This document shows positions 41,109 through 50,715 of a stretch of 58,518 nucleotides of DNA, piece after piece. The notes beneath the pieces were generated by a model. That model was not told where the DNA came from, ran no database searches, and saw nothing but the letters and a program-made list of their open reading frames with translations. The stretch covers positions 1-58,518 of the forward strand of contig JANNOO010000040.1 of the NCBI GenBank assembly GCA_031399165.1, in the 5' to 3' direction. The position numbers and the translations under genes were made by a program. The stretch comes from JAKFWI01 sp031399165 (GTDB lineage Bacteria > Pseudomonadota > Alphaproteobacteria > Caulobacterales > Aquidulcibacteraceae). Every line of letters begins with the position of its first letter. Position 1 is the first letter of the stretch.

Positions 41109-43048
41109 TCGCCGAACTCGGGCTTTTCCTCGCCGCGTTCGCGCTCATCGCTTCGCTGGCGCAAGCAGGCCTCGGGCTTTACGGCGGACACAAAGGCGAT
41201 CCGCGCGCCAGCGCCGCCGCCGGCGCCTGCGCGCAGATCGCCGCTTTCGGCGCGCTCGCGGCGCTGGCGCTGTTGATCGCGGCGTTTATTCGCTCGGATT
41301 TTTCGCTCGCGGTGGTGGCCAACAATTCGCACACCGACAAGCCTATGCTCTACAAGATCGCCGGCGCGTGGGGGAACCACGAAGGCTCGATGCTGCTCTG
41401 GTGCGCCGTGTCCGCGCTGTTCGGCGCGTTGTTTGCTTCGGCGCCAGGAAGGCTTGCGCCCTCGCTGTGGGCGCGCGCTGTCGGCGTGCAGGGCGCGGTG
41501 ACGGCCGGCGCCATGATCTACACGCTGTTTCTGTCGAGCCCGTTTGCGCGGCTTTTCCCGGCGCCGCTGCAAGGCGCGTCGCTCAACCCGCTGCTGCAGG
41601 ATCCCGCACTCGCGCTGCATCCGCCGATGCTCTACCTCGGCTATGTCGGCCTTTCGATGCCGTTCTCGATCGGCCTCGCCGGCTTGATCGAAGGCAAGAT
41701 TGATCCGGCCTGGGCGCGCGCGGCGCGGCCATGGATTCTGATCGCCTGGATCGGCCTCACCATAGGTATCGCGGCGGGCTCTTACTGGGCGTATTACGAA
41801 TTGGGCTGGGGCGGTTGGTGGTTTTGGGACCCGGTCGAAAACGCCAGCTTCATGCCCTGGCTTGCCGCCTGCGCGCTTCTGCACAGCGCCATCGTCACCG
41901 AACGGCGCGGCTCGCTGGCGAGCTGGACGATCCTGCTGGCGATCATCGGTTTTGGCTTTGCGCTGCTGGGCACGTTCCTTGTGCGCTCGGGCGTGCTCAC
42001 GTCGGTTCATGCTTTCGCGGTCGATCCGCAGCGCGGCTATGCGGTGCTGGTGATGTTCGCCCTCGCGCTGGGCGTAGGTTTTGGCCTTTATGCCTGGCGC
42101 GCGCCGAGCCTAGTCAAGCCCAGCGGCTTTACCGCGTTTTCGCGCGAAGGCGCGCTGGTGATGAACAATCTTGGGCTTTGCGTTGCCTGCGCCACGGTTC
42201 TGATCGGCACGCTTTATCCGCTGCTGGCGCAGGCGCTGGGCGGGGGGCTGATCTCCGTTGGCCCGCCGTTCTTTAATCTGGCGTTCGCGCCGCTGATGGC
42301 GGTGACGCTGATCGCGCTGCCGTTCGGGCCGCTGCTGGCCTGGCGCCGCGGCGATATGAAAGCCGCCAGCGGCGCGCTTTGGCTCGCCGGCGCGGCGGCG
42401 CTCGGCGCGGCGTTGGGCGTGCTGTTGCTCACGAACAAGGGCTTCTGGCCGGCGCTCGGCCTGGCGCTTGGCGCGTGGCTGGTGATCGGCTCGGGCGCGT
42501 ATCTGTGGCGCCGCATCAGGCAGGTCCGCAGCCTAGCGCTGCCGCTTGCCGTATGGGCGATGAGTGCGGCGCACGTTGGCGTCGGCGTATTTGTGATCGG
42601 GGCGGTGAGCGAAACCGCGTTCCGGCAGGAACGCTCGGCGCTGATGAAGCCCCGCGATGTCATCGAATTTTCCGGACAGCAGATCAGGCTGGCTGAAATC
42701 ACCACGCATCAGGGGCCGAATTATACTGCCGAGCGCGGGCGCTTCGACGTGGCCGGGAGGATCATGACGGCGGAGCGGCGCTATTTTCCCGCCTCGGAGC
42801 AGACCACTTCCGAGGTCGCCATCCATTTGTCGATCGGCGGCGACCTTTACATCGCGCTGGGCGAGCGCACGGCGGACACGGGCGCGTGGACCGTGCGGCT
42901 TTACCGCAATCCACTGATCGAGTTGATCTATCTCGGCTGCGCGCTGATGGCGCTGGGCGGCGGGTTGGGGCTGTTGCGGCTGGCGCGCCATCGTGTTCCA
43001 GCGCCCGCCCCTGAAGCGGCGGCGGCGATCAAGGAGGCGCGGGCATGA
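41105..43048 (+). CDS. ccmF: Cytochrome c heme lyase subunit CcmF
   Basis: CcmF delivers heme from CcmE to apocytochrome. The 647-residue polytopic protein has the WWD domain GWGGWWFWDPVENASFMPW, the WGNHEGSMLLW segment and many membrane helices. Its start and stop overlap ccmE and ccmH by 4 bases each. Confidence 0.97.
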   Translation: MIAELGLFLAAFALIASLAQAGLGLYGGHKGDPRASAAAGACAQIAAFGALAALALLIAAFIRSDFSLAVVANNSHTDKPMLYKIAGAWGNHEGSMLLWCAVSALFGALFASAPGRLAPSLWARAVGVQGAVTAGAMIYTLFLSSPFARLFPAPLQGASLNPLLQDPALALHPPMLYLGYVGLSMPFSIGLAGLIEGKIDPAWARAARPWILIAWIGLTIGIAAGSYWAYYELGWGGWWFWDPVENASFMPWLAACALLHSAIVTERRGSLASWTILLAIIGFGFALLGTFLVRSGVLTSVHAFAVDPQRGYAVLVMFALALGVGFGLYAWRAPSLVKPSGFTAFSREGALVMNNLGLCVACATVLIGTLYPLLAQALGGGLISVGPPFFNLAFAPLMAVTLIALPFGPLLAWRRGDMKAASGALWLAGAAALGAALGVLLLTNKGFWPALGLALGAWLVIGSGAYLWRRIRQVRSLALPLAVWAMSAAHVGVGVFVIGAVSETAFRQERSALMKPRDVIEFSGQQIRLAEITTHQGPNYTAERGRFDVAGRIMTAERRYFPASEQTTSEVAIHLSIGGDLYIALGERTADTGAWTVRLYRNPLIELIYLGCALMALGGGLGLLRLARHRVPAPAPEAAAAIKEARA

Positions 43049-43428
43049 TCTCCGCGCTGTTCTTCATCGCGGCGTTGGTGACGCCCTTGCCTGATCCGGC
43101 GCAGGAAGCGCGCGCCCAGGCGCTGGAGGCGGAAATCCGCTGCGTCGCGTGCCAGAACGAGCCGATTTCCCAATCCACCGCCGCTATAGCGTCCGATATG
43201 CGACGCCTGCTGCGCGAGCGGATCGCGAACGGCGACAAAGACAGCGATATTCGGACGTATTTTTCCTCCCGCTACGGCGATTTCGTGCTGTTTCGCCCGC
43301 CGGTGAAGCCGGAAACCTGGGCGCTTTGGGCCGCGCCCGTGGTGCTGCTGGCGATCGGCGGCGCGCTCGCTTGGTGGGCGAAAGGCAGGGCGCCGGAGGA
43401 TGGCCCGCCGGTCGAAGACGATATCTGA
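43045..43428 (+). CDS. ccmH: Cytochrome c maturation protein CcmH
   Basis: CcmH reduces the apocytochrome cysteines in the periplasm. The 127-residue protein has a signal peptide, the redox pair Cys33/Cys36 in IRCVACQNEPIS, and a C-terminal membrane helix (about 95-112). ccmG (DsbE), often placed between ccmF and ccmH, is absent: the two genes overlap directly. Confidence 0.95.
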   Translation: MISALFFIAALVTPLPDPAQEARAQALEAEIRCVACQNEPISQSTAAIASDMRRLLRERIANGDKDSDIRTYFSSRYGDFVLFRPPVKPETWALWAAPVVLLAIGGALAWWAKGRAPEDGPPVEDDI

Positions 43429-43443
43429 TGAGTTTGATGCGCT

Positions 43444-43477
43444 GATTGACTGTGAAAAGCGCCGGAAACGGTCAATC
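43444..43477. promoter_or_regulatory. Inverted repeat upstream of degP
   Basis: GATTGAC (43444-43450) and GTCAATC (43471-43477) are perfect 7-bp arms about 20 bases apart. They lie in the 146-base gap between ccmH and degP. They could be an operator for the degP-regulator-kinase operon. No clear -35/-10 pair was seen. Confidence 0.4.
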
Positions 43478-43574
43478 TAAACAAGGTGTAATTGCGTAGC
43501 CATTGAAGAATAAGGGTCTGCCGCCCTAATTTCGCCGAAGCGGCGCTCAAGAAAAGCGCCATCCGAGGAAACCC

Positions 43575-45143
43575 ATGCCTGAAATGACGTCCAAGAAGCT
43601 GAAGCCCATGCTGCTCGCGGCCAGCGCCATGGCCTTGTTCGGTGGCGGTGTGGCCGCTGCGCCCGTGTTCTTCTCCAAAAGCGCGCAGGCCCAGGAAATC
43701 GTGGCCGGCCCGGTAAGGGCGCCCGCAGGCGCTCCTATGAGCTTTGCTGATCTGATCCAGCGCGTCAGCCCCGCCGTGGTGTCGATCGAGGTGAAGCAGC
43801 CGGCGCAGACCGGCCGCAATACGTTCAACCCGGACGACATGCAGGGCCTGCCGCCCGGCTTCGAGGATTTCCTCCGCCGCATGCCGCAACAGCCGCCGCA
43901 ACAACAGCAGCCGCAACGCCCGCGTGAATCCACCGCGCTTGGCTCGGGCTTCTTCATTTCCGACGCGGGGATCATCGTCACCAATCATCACGTGATCGAG
44001 GACGCTACGTCGATCACAATCAAACTGAGCAATGGCAAGAGCTACGACGCGACGCTCGTCGGCTCCGACGAACCGACCGATCTGGCCGTGCTCAGGATCA
44101 GCAAGCCGGATCAGAAATTCCCGTTCGTGAAGTTCGACACCGATTCCGATCTGCGCGTCGGCGATTGGGTCGTGGCGGTCGGCAATCCGTTTGGCCTGCA
44201 AGGAACGGCGACGGCGGGTATCGTTTCGGCCAAGGGCCGCCGCGGCGGCGAGGTTGGGACCAACTCGTCTTACACCGATTTCGTCCAGATCGACGCGCCG
44301 ATCAATCGCGGTAATTCCGGCGGTCCAACGTTCGATCTGCAAGGCCGCGTTGTCGGCGTGAATTCGGCGATCTATTCGCCGACAGGCGGTTCGGTCGGCA
44401 TCGGCTTTGCCATTCCGTCTGAAACGGCGGCGCAGATCACCAGCCAGATCATCTCCGGCGGCAAAGTCACGCGCGGCTGGATCGGCGTTTCGATCCAGCA
44501 GATCGACGACGACTTGGCGCGCAGCCTGGGCCTGAACGATACCAAGGGCGCAATGGTGGCCAGCCTCGTGCCGGGTGGACCGGCTGAAAAGTCCGGCCTG
44601 CGGCAGGGCGATGTGGTTCTGCGGCTTGATGGGCAGCAGATCGAAGATCAGGGCGATCTTACCCGCCGTATCGGGGCGCTCCCGGTCGGCAAAACCGCTC
44701 AGCTCGACATTTTGCGCGACGGCGCCCGCCGCACGCTGGCGCTGAAGCTCGGCGAACGTCCTAGCGAACAGCAATTGGCGTCGTTCGATGGTCAGGGCGG
44801 CGAACGCGCTAACCCAGCGACCCCCGCCGATCCGGGCGTGATCAAACAAGCCGCGCTCGGCGCTGATTTCCGTCCCGCCACACCGGCGGAGCGGCAAAAG
44901 CTGAACCTCGCTACCAATGCGGGCGGCCTGGTCGTTTCCAATCTCGATCCGGAAGGGCCGTTGGCCAAAAAGGGCTTGCGCGACGGCGACATTATCCTGG
45001 CCGCGGGCGGCCAGCCTTTGCGCAATGGCGCCGACCTTTCGGCCGCCGTCAGCGCCGCGGCCAAGGCGAAGCGGCCGATCCTTCTGCAATTCGCCAGCGG
45101 GCGGGGCCGTGGCTATCTGGCGGTCGAACCGGACGCCGGTTGA
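43575..45143 (+). CDS. degP: Periplasmic Do-type serine protease DegP
   Basis: DegP degrades or refolds misfolded envelope proteins. The 522-residue product has a signal peptide (ending SKSAQAQE near residue 40), a Gln/Pro-rich loop (about 104-118), His139 in VTNHHVIEDA, Asp169 in TDLAVLRI and Ser248 in NRGNSGGPTF. Two PDZ domains follow (about 290-380 and 400-510). GAGGAAACC precedes the ATG. A two-component pair follows directly, so envelope stress may control this operon. Confidence 0.95.
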   Translation: MPEMTSKKLKPMLLAASAMALFGGGVAAAPVFFSKSAQAQEIVAGPVRAPAGAPMSFADLIQRVSPAVVSIEVKQPAQTGRNTFNPDDMQGLPPGFEDFLRRMPQQPPQQQQPQRPRESTALGSGFFISDAGIIVTNHHVIEDATSITIKLSNGKSYDATLVGSDEPTDLAVLRISKPDQKFPFVKFDTDSDLRVGDWVVAVGNPFGLQGTATAGIVSAKGRRGGEVGTNSSYTDFVQIDAPINRGNSGGPTFDLQGRVVGVNSAIYSPTGGSVGIGFAIPSETAAQITSQIISGGKVTRGWIGVSIQQIDDDLARSLGLNDTKGAMVASLVPGGPAEKSGLRQGDVVLRLDGQQIEDQGDLTRRIGALPVGKTAQLDILRDGARRTLALKLGERPSEQQLASFDGQGGERANPATPADPGVIKQAALGADFRPATPAERQKLNLATNAGGLVVSNLDPEGPLAKKGLRDGDIILAAGGQPLRNGADLSAAVSAAAKAKRPILLQFASGRGRGYLAVEPDAG

Positions 45144-45161
45144 GGCGAAAAGCAGGTCAAG

Positions 45162-45833
45162 ATGCGCGTATTGCTGGTCGAAGACGAAGCGGAGCTGGCG
45201 AATAATCTTCGCCGGGCTCTCTCAGATGACGGTCACGCCGTCGATATCGCCGACGATGGCGAGGCAGGCGAAACGCTTGCCCGCCGCGGCGAGTACGACG
45301 TGATCGTACTCGACCGGATGCTGCCGAAGCGCAACGGGGTGAAGGTTGTCGAAAACCTCCGGCAGGCGGGCGTTTCCACGCCGGTGCTATTCCTTTCAGC
45401 GCTTGGCGAAGAAGACCACCGTGTCGAGGGCTTGAACGCCGGCTCCAACGATTATCTGGTCAAACCCGTATCGACCCGCGAATTGTTGGCCCGCGTGCGG
45501 GCGCTTTGGCACGGGCGCGATCGCGCAGCGCCTGCCACGAAGCTCAATGTCGCCGATATGGAAATGGACCTGCTGGCCCGAACGGTTACGCGCGCCGGCA
45601 AGAAGATCGACTTGCAGCCCCGCGAGTTTCGCCTGCTTGAATATCTGATGCGCCATGCCGGCGAGGTGGTCACGCGCACGATGCTTCTGGAGAAAGTCTG
45701 GGATTATCATTTTGATCCGCAGACCAACGTCATTGACGTCCATATTTCCCGTCTTCGCGCCAAGATAGACAAGGAATTCGCCACGCCGATGCTCCACACG
45801 GTGCGCGGCTCGGGCTATCGTCTGGACGCTTGA
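45162..45833 (+). CDS. OmpR-family response regulator
   Basis: The 223-residue regulator has a receiver domain (phosphoacceptor Asp51 in YDVIVLDRMLPKRNG, Lys in YLVKPVSTREL) and a winged-helix DNA-binding domain (LQPREFRLLEYLMRHAGEVVTR, VIDVHISRLRAKID). It lies 18 bases after degP and its stop overlaps the kinase TTG start, so the three form one operon. Its target promoter is unknown. Confidence 0.93.
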   Translation: MRVLLVEDEAELANNLRRALSDDGHAVDIADDGEAGETLARRGEYDVIVLDRMLPKRNGVKVVENLRQAGVSTPVLFLSALGEEDHRVEGLNAGSNDYLVKPVSTRELLARVRALWHGRDRAAPATKLNVADMEMDLLARTVTRAGKKIDLQPREFRLLEYLMRHAGEVVTRTMLLEKVWDYHFDPQTNVIDVHISRLRAKIDKEFATPMLHTVRGSGYRLDA

Positions 45834-47356
45834 TCGAACACGAACCACGGCGCGCAGCCAGTAAGCTGGGCCTGCCAAATCTCGCGCGGCTTAAGCTGAC
45901 GCGGTTCAAGTTGGCGCGGCCTGCGTTTCTGCGTCCGGATTTCTGGCGCCGGCTGGCGCAGCGCACGATCATGCTGCGCACGGTGACGTTCCGCTTGGCG
46001 CTGGTGCAGATCGGGCTGTTCGCGGTGTTCTCGCTCGCGCTGCTCGGGTTCGTTTATTACGCCACCGTCGTGCAGACGCAGGCCGAGGCTGACGCCAGCG
46101 CCGACCAGGAATTTAACGAACTCGCCAACGTCTACGAAAGGGACGGCATGGGCGGGTTGAACCAGGAAGTGTTCGAGCGCGCGGCCACGGCTGGTCCCGA
46201 TCTTTACGTGCTGGCCAATGAGCAGGGCGAAATTCTCGCCGGTGATTTCGGCTCCTTCCCGCAGACTCCCACCGCCGTCAGCCAACGCGCTGTGTTTCAG
46301 TACAAGACGGTGCAGGCGTCGAACGGGGAGGCCGTCGTCAACCGCGCGCGCGGGCGCATCGGACGGCTGAATGGCGGGCCGATCCTGCTTGTCGCGCGCG
46401 ATATGGCTACGTCTTCCGAACTGGTGCGGCGCGTCACGCAGGCGGTGTATTTTGGCGCCGGCCTTGGGTTTTTCCTGTCGCTGATCAGCGGCTATTTCGC
46501 TTCCCGCCAGGCGGCGCGCCGGGCTGATGCGCTATCGCGCACCGCGCAGGACGTGATGCGTGGAGATTTGACGCGCCGCGCGCCCGTGGTCGGCGCGAAC
46601 GATGAATTCGATACCCTGGCGCAGGATCTCAACGCCATGCTCGACCGGATCGAACGCCTCATGCGCAGCGCGCGCACCGCCGGCGATGCGATCGCGCACG
46701 ATCTGCGCACGCCGCTGACGCGCCTGCGCACCCGCCTTGAGGCCGCGCTGGAAAGCCCGCCGAATGAGGACGCTGACCGCGAGGCGCTGCGCCGCGCGCT
46801 GGACGAAACTGATTCCGTGCTCGCCACGTTCACCGCCGTATTGCGGCTGGCGCGTGTGCAATCGGCGGCCGGCTGGCAGTTCCAGCGCGTCGATCTGTCC
46901 GCGATCGCGCGCGATCTGGTCGAGTTCTATGAGCCGGTCGCCGAAGATGGCGGCGTCAGCCTTTCCAGCGAGATCGAGGATGGCCTCGTTGTGCCGGGCG
47001 AAGCCAGCCTGCTGACGCAGGCGCTGTCCAACCTGATAGAGAACGCGATCAAATACACGCCCGCGCCGGGCCGCCTGCACGTAAGCGCCATGCGCAACCA
47101 ATCCGATCGCGTCGCGCTCTCCGTCGCCGATACTGGTCCGGGCGTCGCGCCGGAAGATCGCGAGCGGGTGATCGATCGCTTCGTGCGCCTGGAAGCTGCG
47201 CGCTCTACGCCTGGCGCCGGGCTTGGCCTTTCGCTGGTGGCGGCGGTGGCCGAGGTGCATCGCGCCGATCTCAAGCTGGAGGATGGTCTCGGCGGTGTGG
47301 ACGGGCCGGGTTTGCGGGTGACGCTGACCTTGCCCGTGCTCGCGGCGAAAGGGTAG
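45830..47356 (+). CDS. Sensor histidine kinase, partner of the upstream regulator
   Basis: The 508-residue kinase has a periplasmic sensor between two membrane helices (about 58-80 and 205-225), a HAMP domain, and the dimerisation His290 in GDAIAHDLRTPLTRLR. ATPase boxes are NLIENAIKYT, DTGPGVAPED and GAGLGLSL. It starts at TTG, overlapping the regulator stop. The first 47 residues are unusual: a basic repeat LARLKLTRFKLARPAFL precedes the ATG at 45971, where a shorter protein could start. Confidence 0.92.
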   Translation: MIEHEPRRAASKLGLPNLARLKLTRFKLARPAFLRPDFWRRLAQRTIMLRTVTFRLALVQIGLFAVFSLALLGFVYYATVVQTQAEADASADQEFNELANVYERDGMGGLNQEVFERAATAGPDLYVLANEQGEILAGDFGSFPQTPTAVSQRAVFQYKTVQASNGEAVVNRARGRIGRLNGGPILLVARDMATSSELVRRVTQAVYFGAGLGFFLSLISGYFASRQAARRADALSRTAQDVMRGDLTRRAPVVGANDEFDTLAQDLNAMLDRIERLMRSARTAGDAIAHDLRTPLTRLRTRLEAALESPPNEDADREALRRALDETDSVLATFTAVLRLARVQSAAGWQFQRVDLSAIARDLVEFYEPVAEDGGVSLSSEIEDGLVVPGEASLLTQALSNLIENAIKYTPAPGRLHVSAMRNQSDRVALSVADTGPGVAPEDRERVIDRFVRLEAARSTPGAGLGLSLVAAVAEVHRADLKLEDGLGGVDGPGLRVTLTLPVLAAKG

Positions 47357-47362
47357 GCCGCG

Positions 47363-50230
47363 ATGCAGCCAGCGCAAATTTATAGCGCCAGCGAGGCGGA
47401 CGAGGCGCTCGGCGTCTTGCATGAAAGCCCATGGCGCGAGGCGCTACGCGCCGCAGCGGGCGGGGCGCCTTACCTCGCGCGATTGTGTGTACGTTTTCCT
47501 GACATGGCCGCGCGTCTGAACGGCGAAGGCCCTGACGCGCTCTGCGCCGAAGCGCTCACGCGCACGCTCGCGTCTGCTGATTTTTCATTTGATGAGGCGA
47601 TGACGGCGCTGCGCGGGGCGAAAGCCGCAACGCATCTGGCGTGCGCGGTGGGCGATCTGTCCGGCGCCTGGCCGCTGGCGCGTGTAACCCGCGCGCTCAC
47701 CGATCTGGCTGACGCGGCATGCCAAACCGCGCTGAAACTGGCGACGGCCGCGCTGGTTGCGCGCGGCGATCTCCTCGCCTCACAAAATCAATCCGCCGGT
47801 CCGCTGCCCGGCTTTATCATGCTGGCGATGGGCAAGCAGGGCGCGCGCGAACTGAATTATTCCTCCGATATCGACGTGACGCTGTTTTTCGATCCTGGGC
47901 TTCTGCCCATCGCGCCGGATCGCGAACCGAAAGTCGTCGCCCAGCGCATCGCGCCGCTGCTGGCGCGCGCGCTGGAGGAGCAGACGGCTGATGGCTATGT
48001 GTTCCGCACGGATTTCCGCCTGCGGCCCGATCCGGCTTCGACGCCGGTCGTGATTTCCACCGCCGCCGCGGAGGGCTATTACCAAAGCGTCGGCCAGAAC
48101 TGGGAGCGCGCGGCTTTCATCAAGGCGCGTCCGTGCGCCGGGGACATCGCGGCCGGGGATGCGTTTCTCATCGAGATCGCGCCGTTCCTGTGGCGCCGCC
48201 ATCTCGATTACGCGGCGATCGCCGACATCCATTCGATCAAGCGGCAGATATTGGCCGCGCATAAGGGCGGCGATCTCGATGAGTCCGCGCCGGACGTAAA
48301 ACTCGGCCGCGGCGGCATTCGCGACATTGAATTGTTCGCCCAAACCCAGCAGCTCATTCTCGGCGGCCGCGAGCCCCGCTTACGCGCCCGCGATACGGTC
48401 AGCGCCCTCGGCGCGCTGCACGAGGCCGGCGTGATCGACGCGCCCACGCGCGACGATCTGATCGAAGCCTATGTGTTCCTGCGCGATGTCGAGCATCGCA
48501 TCCAGATGCTGCACGACGAGCAGACGCATCGTGTGCCGGCCGCGCCAGAAATGCGCGAACGCCTCGCTGCGCTCTGCGGATTTGCGGGCGCTGCCGCTTT
48601 TGACGCGGCGCTCCGCCAGCGGCGCGCGCGGGTGGCGGAGATCGACGCTTACCTGTTCCGTGATCAAGATACGCTGGCCGATCCGCTGGGCTCGCTGATC
48701 TTCACCGGCGTCGAGGACGATCCAGAAACGCTGAAAACGCTCTCCGCGCTGGGCTTTTCCCATCCCGGCCGCGTCGCAGAGGCCGTGCGCGGCTGGCACC
48801 ACGGGCGGCTCCGCGCGACGCGTACGGAACGCGCGCGCGAAATTCTTACCGCGATCATGCCGAAACTGCTGCGCGCCATCGCCGAGAGCGGCGAGCCGGA
48901 TACGGCGTTCGCGCGGTTTGACGATTTCCTGCGCGGCCTGCCGGCAGGCGTACAGGTATTGTCGCTGTTGGCGGCGCAGCCCGCGCTGCTTGGCGCCATC
49001 GCCGGCGCCTTTGGCCTGGCGCCGAAAATCTCCACTGTGCTGGCCCGCCGGCCGGCGCTGATTGACGCAACGCTCGACGCCCGTTTTGCCAGCGCCATTG
49101 CGCAGGACGCGCCGGGCGAACGGGCAAGCCTGCTTGGCGAGCGGACGAAAGACGCAGCGTTCGAGCAGGTCCTGAACACCGCGCGCCGCTTCCACGCCGA
49201 GGAAACCTTGCGCATCGGACTGCAAGTGCTGCAAAGCCGCGCCAGCGCCGCCGATGCGGGCCATGCGCACGCCGATCTCGCCGAAGCCTGTGTGCGTACA
49301 TTGGCGCGGGCGGCGCTTGCAGAAACTGAACGACTTTACGGCAAACAGCCGGGCGCCTTCTGCGTGCTCGCGCTAGGCAAGTTCGGCGGCGAGGAGATGG
49401 CCGAGGGCTCCGACCTCGACGTTATGATCGCGTACGATGCGCCGGAAAATCACGATGGCAAACTCAGCCCCGGTGAATTTTACGCCCGCCTGTCACAGCG
49501 CCTGATCAGCGCGCTTTCAGCGCCGACGGAAGAAGGCGTGCTCTACGAAGTGGATATGCAATTGCGCCCGTCCGGCAGCAAGGGGCCGGTGGCGGTGCGG
49601 CTCTCCTCATTCGCGCGTTATTATACGAACGAGGCATGGACATGGGAATTGCAGGCGTTGACGCGCGCCCGGCCCGTCGCGGGCGATGGCGCGCTGGCTG
49701 AAACGATCATGCAGGCGGCGCGCGCCGCGCTGATCGCGCCGCGCGATGCGAACAACGTGATGCGCGACGTTGCCGATATGCGCGCGCGAATGGACCGCGA
49801 GCGGCCGGGCAAGGGCGTGTGGGATATCAAATTGGCGCCCGGCGGGCTGGTCGATATCGAGTTCGCCGCCCAGGCGCTGATGCTGCGCGAAGCGGCGCGC
49901 GGCGTGGACGCGATCGCTCCCAATACCGGCGCCGCCCTCGCCGCGCTCGGCCGCGTGGGAGCGCTCGGCGAGGATGACGCGCGAGCGCTGGAAAACGCCT
50001 GGCGGCTCTATTCAGACCTGACCCAGGTTTTGCGCATTTGCGTGGACGGCGCGTTCCAGCCCGAGACGCAGTCCGGCAGGCTGAAGGCGCTGCTGGCCAG
50101 CACGGGCGGGGCCGCCAGTTTTGAAGCGCTTGAGGCGCATCTGGGGGCCGTGCAGAGTGATGTACGAAGCCGTTTTCTTCGGCTTGTTGCCCCCGCGACG
50201 GAAATCGCGCCCGCGCGCGTTCAATCTTAG
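47363..50230 (+). CDS. glnE: Bifunctional glutamine synthetase adenylyltransferase/deadenylylase
   Basis: GlnE adds AMP to or removes it from glutamine synthetase, acting on PII signals. The 955-residue protein has the N-terminal deadenylylase site GKQGARELNYSSDIDVTLF and the C-terminal adenylyltransferase site GKFGGEEMAEGSDLDVMI, joined by the regulatory helical region. It starts 6 bases after the kinase stop. glnA and glnB are not in the window. Confidence 0.97.
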   Translation: MQPAQIYSASEADEALGVLHESPWREALRAAAGGAPYLARLCVRFPDMAARLNGEGPDALCAEALTRTLASADFSFDEAMTALRGAKAATHLACAVGDLSGAWPLARVTRALTDLADAACQTALKLATAALVARGDLLASQNQSAGPLPGFIMLAMGKQGARELNYSSDIDVTLFFDPGLLPIAPDREPKVVAQRIAPLLARALEEQTADGYVFRTDFRLRPDPASTPVVISTAAAEGYYQSVGQNWERAAFIKARPCAGDIAAGDAFLIEIAPFLWRRHLDYAAIADIHSIKRQILAAHKGGDLDESAPDVKLGRGGIRDIELFAQTQQLILGGREPRLRARDTVSALGALHEAGVIDAPTRDDLIEAYVFLRDVEHRIQMLHDEQTHRVPAAPEMRERLAALCGFAGAAAFDAALRQRRARVAEIDAYLFRDQDTLADPLGSLIFTGVEDDPETLKTLSALGFSHPGRVAEAVRGWHHGRLRATRTERAREILTAIMPKLLRAIAESGEPDTAFARFDDFLRGLPAGVQVLSLLAAQPALLGAIAGAFGLAPKISTVLARRPALIDATLDARFASAIAQDAPGERASLLGERTKDAAFEQVLNTARRFHAEETLRIGLQVLQSRASAADAGHAHADLAEACVRTLARAALAETERLYGKQPGAFCVLALGKFGGEEMAEGSDLDVMIAYDAPENHDGKLSPGEFYARLSQRLISALSAPTEEGVLYEVDMQLRPSGSKGPVAVRLSSFARYYTNEAWTWELQALTRARPVAGDGALAETIMQAARAALIAPRDANNVMRDVADMRARMDRERPGKGVWDIKLAPGGLVDIEFAAQALMLREAARGVDAIAPNTGAALAALGRVGALGEDDARALENAWRLYSDLTQVLRICVDGAFQPETQSGRLKALLASTGGAASFEALEAHLGAVQSDVRSRFLRLVAPATEIAPARVQS

Positions 50231-50257
50231 CGGGACATGTATTCGGGAGAAAACAGG

Positions 50258-50692
50258 ATGAAATCCACGATCTTGGCGGCTGCTTCCCTGCTTGCGCTGT
50301 CGTGTGGCGCGGCGTTGGCGCAGGCGCCGGGCGGCGGTCTCTTGGCGGCGGACGCCAACAAGGATGGGGTCATAACAAAAGCCGAATTCGACACCCAGCG
50401 CACGGTTCGCTTTGCCGAACTGGACAAGAACAAGGATGGCTTCCTGAGCGAAGAAGAACGCGCTGCCGGGCGCCAAGGCGGCCCGCCGCCCGGCGTGCAA
50501 GCGGGCGGTCCTCCGCCCGGCGGCGGTCGAGGCAACATAGACGCCAACAGCGACGGAAAAATCTCGAAGACCGAGTACATCGCCGACAACGGCCTGTTCC
50601 AGCGCGTCGACGCCAACAAGGATGGCAAGATCGACGCGGCAGAGCGCGCGGCTATCCCTGCCCGTGGCGGCGGCCGCGGACCCGGAGGGTAA
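50258..50692 (+). CDS. Secreted EF-hand calcium-binding protein
   Basis: A signal peptide (MKSTILAAASLLALSCGAALA) precedes four EF-hand loops: DANKDGVITKAE, DKNKDGFLSEEE, DANSDGKISKTE and DANKDGKIDAAE. A Pro/Gly linker (GGPPPGVQAGGPPPGGG) separates the pairs. It should bind calcium in the periplasm. The ATG at 50258 is chosen for the signal peptide. It is 23 bases from the sigma-factor gene and may share its transcript. Confidence 0.9.
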   Translation: MKSTILAAASLLALSCGAALAQAPGGGLLAADANKDGVITKAEFDTQRTVRFAELDKNKDGFLSEEERAAGRQGGPPPGVQAGGPPPGGGRGNIDANSDGKISKTEYIADNGLFQRVDANKDGKIDAAERAAIPARGGGRGPGG

Positions 50693-50715
50693 GCCAATAG
50701 CTGGGCAAGCCTCGC

